Origin: JAFEDN01 sp963832945
GTDB taxonomy: Bacteria; Pseudomonadota; Gammaproteobacteria; Coxiellales; Coxiellaceae
Reading direction: 5' to 3'
Assembly: GCA_963832945.1 (NCBI GenBank)
Contig: CAWHVV010000006.1
Coordinates: 248,001-312,000 of the forward strand
Length of the DNA: 64,000 nt
In this document: in pieces, positions 60,922-64,000 of the stretch
How the letters are laid out: every line of letters begins with the position of its first letter
How positions within the stretch are numbered: position 1 is the first letter of the stretch
Program-made: the position numbers and the translations under genes
The notes under the pieces: generated by a model
What the model saw: only the letters and a program-made list of their open reading frames with translations
The model's database searches: none
What the model was told of the DNA's origin: nothing

Positions 60922-61209
60922 ATGACATCATCCAACGAAATATTGAATTCTGAAATCAAAACAGAAACTCGAAAGAATCATTTACTGAATGATCACTCTT
61001 TTAAAAGGCTGCTGAAGGTTCAGAGAGAAGTGGCCGAAATCACAGGATGGATGCCTTCATTGAGTACTTTGGTGAATGGCCTGGTGAATACCGATAATTT
61101 AATTTTTTTAAAAACAGACATACTGTATGAATTCGAAGCGAATAAAAAAACAAATACAGAAAATATGGAAAATGCCCAAAAAACCGAATCCACCACCGAA
61201 TCCGTTTAA
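60922..61209 (+). CDS. Small possible DNA-binding protein beside the symmetric array
   Basis: 95 residues after AGGAAT. The core HSFKRLLKVQREVAEITGWM then PSLSTLVNGLVNTDNLIFLK looks like a short ribbon-helix-helix-type or partition-accessory unit (a helix, a Gly-containing turn, and a second helix with Pro-Ser-Leu-Ser at its start). The tail is hydrophilic and Asn/Thr/Glu-rich. Its position next to the array makes it the best candidate to bind it. The family is not recognised with certainty. Confidence 0.55.
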   Translation: MTSSNEILNSEIKTETRKNHLLNDHSFKRLLKVQREVAEITGWMPSLSTLVNGLVNTDNLIFLKTDILYEFEANKKTNTENMENAQKTESTTESV

Positions 61210-61349
61210 ATCCATTACCGACACCAAATCCTCATTACTTTCACTCATTTGATGAAACCCACGGCGGCCTGAACGTTTTCAGGTTTCGCACTGCGGCGAG
61301 AATTCAACCTTCTCACTTTTTATTCATTTTAACTATTAGGAGCATTTTT

Positions 61350-62222
61350 ATGTCTAAATTCATTCAAGCGCTCATGAATCAAGAGTACCCTCAACGTCAG
61401 GCGCCGTTTTCAACCACGCCGGGTCAGGAAGCTCAACGCCTTTATCAGGAAGCGGCTGAACACATGTGTCAGACTCGGCAGGGTTTTACTCAGGAATATA
61501 AAGTCACCGAGGACAAAATTAAAGCCGGTGTGCAGGCGCTCGTCACCGCAGAGTTGGACAGTGTCAATCTGCATGACCCCAATCAGTTCAATCGCCTTCA
61601 AAGATTGATCGTCGACTGGCATCCGGATAAAGCTCATGACAATTTTAGAGCCTGCGAAGCTGTTAAAAAAGCGCTGATCACTTGCGTAGCAGACGCCCGC
61701 AAAAAACAGCAATTGCAACGGGCCTGTCAGGAATATAAGGCGCATTTAGCGGCGGATATTCGATCTGAACTCAACAGCGCTTTCCCCGAAGTCTCCCGGA
61801 AATATGGCTTCGATCTGCCGGAACCGACGGCCTCCTTTAAAAAGCCGCTACGACCCGCAGAAAAACCCTCTGCTTTAGATAATTTTCTGACAAAAGAAGC
61901 CAAATCCCTGCCACTCAATCAACACGAAGGATTGCAAAAAGCGGTGAAAAAATATGAGGCCGTGACCACATTGCAACACACATTAGCCACCGCCAAACCG
62001 GCTCCGGCCCAGGTTCAGGAATTTAAGCAAACGCTGGAGAAACAAAAACCCGTGCTCGAAGCCCATCGGGACAGCACCGCCATGCGATTTCTCAAAGGGG
62101 TCACCGCCATCCTCACGTTGGGTGTTGCCGCCCTCTGCGGCATCTTCAGCGTCAAAGGTGAAAAAGCCTCGGAAAAAATGCAGGGCATTGTGAACAAACC
62201 GACGGAAGCCAAATTGGGATAA
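61350..62222 (+). CDS. J-domain-like protein with C-terminal membrane hairpin, paralogue 1
   Basis: 290 residues after TAGGAGC. A helix-loop-helix centred on LQRLIVDWHPDKAHDNFRAC carries the HPD tripeptide (91-93) of J-domains, which stimulate Hsp70. The C-terminal 45 residues are RFLKGVTAILTLGVAALCGI then FSVKGEKASEK, a single hydrophobic segment flanked by basic residues. This kind of ending (hydrophobic stretch, then VKG) recurs in Legionella proteins exported to host membranes. It is in tandem with a paralogue. Function unknown; possibly an effector or an island accessory. Confidence 0.7.
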   Translation: MSKFIQALMNQEYPQRQAPFSTTPGQEAQRLYQEAAEHMCQTRQGFTQEYKVTEDKIKAGVQALVTAELDSVNLHDPNQFNRLQRLIVDWHPDKAHDNFRACEAVKKALITCVADARKKQQLQRACQEYKAHLAADIRSELNSAFPEVSRKYGFDLPEPTASFKKPLRPAEKPSALDNFLTKEAKSLPLNQHEGLQKAVKKYEAVTTLQHTLATAKPAPAQVQEFKQTLEKQKPVLEAHRDSTAMRFLKGVTAILTLGVAALCGIFSVKGEKASEKMQGIVNKPTEAKLG

Positions 62223-62274
62223 CACGGATACGGGAAAATTTTTTCATGGATTTTTTTATTTTAGGAGAAAGAAT

Positions 62275-63183
62275 ATGAGCAAACTCATCGAACAATTTCT
62301 AGAAACCCATCGTCAATGTACGGCGCAAAATTCGGTATTTAATATTAGCCAGGCATTAGATCAGGAAGCCCTGGCGATTGTTGAGCAGGCTCAGGCGGAA
62401 ACACAGAGACGCTTCAGAGGGAAAACCACTGATACCTCTCATCAGCAAAAGGTATTCAACGCCAGTTTAGCAGCACGCCTGACCCGATTGCTGGATAAAG
62501 TGGATTTAATCAACGTCAGCCGTTATGGCGCGCTGGGAAATGCTATCCGGCGTTGGTGTCCCTGGCAGTCAGGTCAGCAGCAAGTGTGCCTTGAAGTACA
62601 GAAAACTTTGCTAACTTTATTGCCGGTCACCCGCCAGAAGCAGGAACTCCAGCAATTATGCCAGGATTATCGAAACCATTTGGCCGTGGAAGTTGAAAAT
62701 GAGGCCAAAAATGACTCTGAACAAAACTATATGATCAGTACCGAAAAGCGGACATTATTATTTGGCGCGCCACCCGTGAATGAACGCGCTCAGGAGAAAA
62801 TGGTCACCGACTCCAGACCGTCGGTGGAGAAATTAGTCATGGGCCCGACACGCGCTGTCGGAAAACCAGACCAGCCCCCGTCTTTGGCCGTACAAAAATA
62901 TCAGGCGGTCAGCGCACTACAAACCACTCTCAGCACGCCGGTGAAATCCGCTACGGAACAGGTGAAGGATTTTCGTGCGCAATTCAGGATTCAACGTCCG
63001 GTCATTGAACAGGACCGGGATAGTTGGGCGATGAAATTCGCCAAAGGGGTGGCGACCGTGTTGTCGCTGGGTGTGGCCTGGCTGTGCGGTATCTGGAACG
63101 TCAAAGGTCAGGAGGCCGCGGATGACCTGCAAACCACTTTGGACAAGCCACTGCCGCCCATCGGGACTTGCCGGGTGGGTTAA
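62275..63183 (+). CDS. Paralogue 2 of the J-domain-like membrane protein
   Basis: 302 residues after TAGGAGAAAG. It shares the overall plan and several segments with the preceding gene: MSKLIEQFLE at the start, RQKQELQQLCQDYRNHLAVE in the middle (compare KKQQLQRACQEYKAHLAADI), VQKYQAVSALQTTLSTP, and the C-terminal MKFAKGVATVLSLGVAWLCG then IWNVKGQEA. The HPD tripeptide is lost (the helix region reads RRWCPWQSGQQ), so the J-like function is probably gone here. Tandem duplication followed by divergence is the simplest reading. Confidence 0.7.
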   Translation: MSKLIEQFLETHRQCTAQNSVFNISQALDQEALAIVEQAQAETQRRFRGKTTDTSHQQKVFNASLAARLTRLLDKVDLINVSRYGALGNAIRRWCPWQSGQQQVCLEVQKTLLTLLPVTRQKQELQQLCQDYRNHLAVEVENEAKNDSEQNYMISTEKRTLLFGAPPVNERAQEKMVTDSRPSVEKLVMGPTRAVGKPDQPPSLAVQKYQAVSALQTTLSTPVKSATEQVKDFRAQFRIQRPVIEQDRDSWAMKFAKGVATVLSLGVAWLCGIWNVKGQEAADDLQTTLDKPLPPIGTCRVG

Positions 63184-63284
63184 TCACGGATGATAGCCCC
63201 CTGATCATCCTGTTCAGTTCCCGGCTATACCGGGAACTGGTCGGAGGATGTTCTGATCTGGTATATGGTTGGAAAAGGTGATCT

Positions 63285-64000
63285 ATGAAAAATTTACAAA
63301 CCGTGTGTGACCGTGCAGAAATCACTTTGCAAACAGCGCGTTATCAATCGTTTCTCAATACTTCAGAGTACCAGAGAATGCTGGAAGCGGCGCTGCAAAA
63401 ATCTCAAGGCCATCAATTATCTTTACTGCAATATCTTGTTTTAAAAATGATGGTACACTGTCAGCAATGGGCCTGTTTATGGGGAGAAACGGCCTGGCAA
63501 AAGGCGGTACATGCCTGTATCGCACAACTGGTCAATAGAAAATGGACACACAATCAACGACGGATTTGGCTGCGACAGGCGGATGACCTGATCGAAATGG
63601 CCTGCATCACTCAAACAGTACGCCGGGATATCCATCAGACCGCCAAAGACCGGCAAATTCCTCCGATGACGTTTGAGCAGGCTTACCAGGAGGCCCGAAA
63701 GAGCTATCACGAACAACGAGAAGCACTCATTCAATTGGAAGATCAGGTTAAACAAATCGGTCAAACGTACGCCCAACTGACCGGAAAACCCAATGCCGTC
63801 ACCCTGGCTCATTCACAGGGCATCACCCAAAGCTTACCGGCTGACCTGCCGACTTATTCCAAAGCATCGACGGAAATGCAATTATCAGACCATTATGTTC
63901 AGCATAAAATTCAGGTGGAAAAAGAAGCCCGCATTGTTTATCAGAAACTATGCCAGGAGGTGAGCAAAACACCGATTCAGGAAACTTTAGCGCAGCATAT
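63285..64000 (+). CDS. Helical protein, partial, runs off right edge
   Basis: An open frame from an ATG after AAGGTGATCT, about 238 codons and still open at the window end: MKNLQTVCDRAEITLQTARY, LLQYLVLKMMVHCQQWACLW, FEQAYQEARKSYHEQREALI, VEKEARIVYQKLCQEV. It is largely helical, with Gln/Glu-rich coiled-coil-like stretches and no signal peptide. It is about 100 bp after the paralogue pair and in the same direction, so probably in the same transcript. No family recognised. Confidence 0.65.
   Translation, partial: MKNLQTVCDRAEITLQTARYQSFLNTSEYQRMLEAALQKSQGHQLSLLQYLVLKMMVHCQQWACLWGETAWQKAVHACIAQLVNRKWTHNQRRIWLRQADDLIEMACITQTVRRDIHQTAKDRQIPPMTFEQAYQEARKSYHEQREALIQLEDQVKQIGQTYAQLTGKPNAVTLAHSQGITQSLPADLPTYSKASTEMQLSDHYVQHKIQVEKEARIVYQKLCQEVSKTPIQETLAQH

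Noticed and set aside
61410..63132. Minus-strand ORFs opposite the J-domain-like pair
   Set aside because: They mirror one another because the sense genes are paralogues, and show no independent coding evidence.

Overview
The window looks like a chromosome segment of a gammaproteobacterium, most likely a Legionellales-type intracellular or amoeba-associated bacterium, carrying the start of a large integrated conjugative island. The evidence is a Fis paralogue, a proteobacterial tRNA-Phe 3' half used as an attachment site, a complete F-type tra cluster, and several effector-like genes (leucine-rich repeats, basic nuclear-localisation-like tails, a papain-like Cys-His-Asp protein, paired J-domain-like membrane proteins). 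I cannot name the genus from sequence alone.

Region 1, 1-11.8 kb, is host-type chromosome with accessory genes: a leucine-rich-repeat protein running off the left edge, a CPA1 Na+/H+ antiporter, an unknown protein with basic C-terminal clusters, purT, an outer-membrane beta-barrel, two unknowns (one with a Cys-His-Asp constellation), tag, a frameshifted gene and a DUF985 cupin. Two inverted copies of a palindromic dispersed repeat (about 1.75 and 10.0 kb) bracket part of it.

Region 2, 11.8-30 kb, starts at a 46-bp remnant of the 3' half of a tRNA-Phe gene, the expected scar of integration. Then come a short stretch of remnants, a Fis paralogue, and an approximately 8-kb tandem duplication of a giant gene. 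The intact copy (2617 aa) reads pseudokinase - degenerate NACHT - active kinase - active NACHT ATPase - pentapeptide repeats - 14 near-identical WD40 repeats - Ser-rich tail. It combines kinase, STAND ATPase and repeat sensor in one chain. The other copy is frameshifted and its WD40 array has decayed. A two-TM protein follows.

Region 3, 30-35.5 kb, holds small unknown island genes, leader hairpins and terminators, and a candidate oriT: an F-like nic sequence with an adjacent stem-loop, GAGGTGCA palindromes and a ribbon-helix-helix gene.

Region 4, 35.5-60.6 kb, is transcribed leftward. From the promoter end it runs: a broken ParB-type methyltransferase, traA, L, E, K, B, V, C, trbI, traW, U, trbC, F, H, G, D and I, then Toprim/primase pieces. 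The pilus and channel genes are intact and tightly overlapping. traI, the Toprim gene and the methyltransferase are interrupted by frameshifts, and no traN is present. A membrane protein lies antisense between traG and traD, where F carries entry-exclusion genes.

Region 5, 60.6-64 kb, opens with a roughly 200-bp mirror-symmetric array of 22-bp-spaced AAATTTCCCGA sites. A small possible DNA-binding protein, two paralogous J-domain-like membrane proteins and one more gene running off the right edge follow. The intact tRNA-Phe and the integrase are predicted to lie beyond the right edge.
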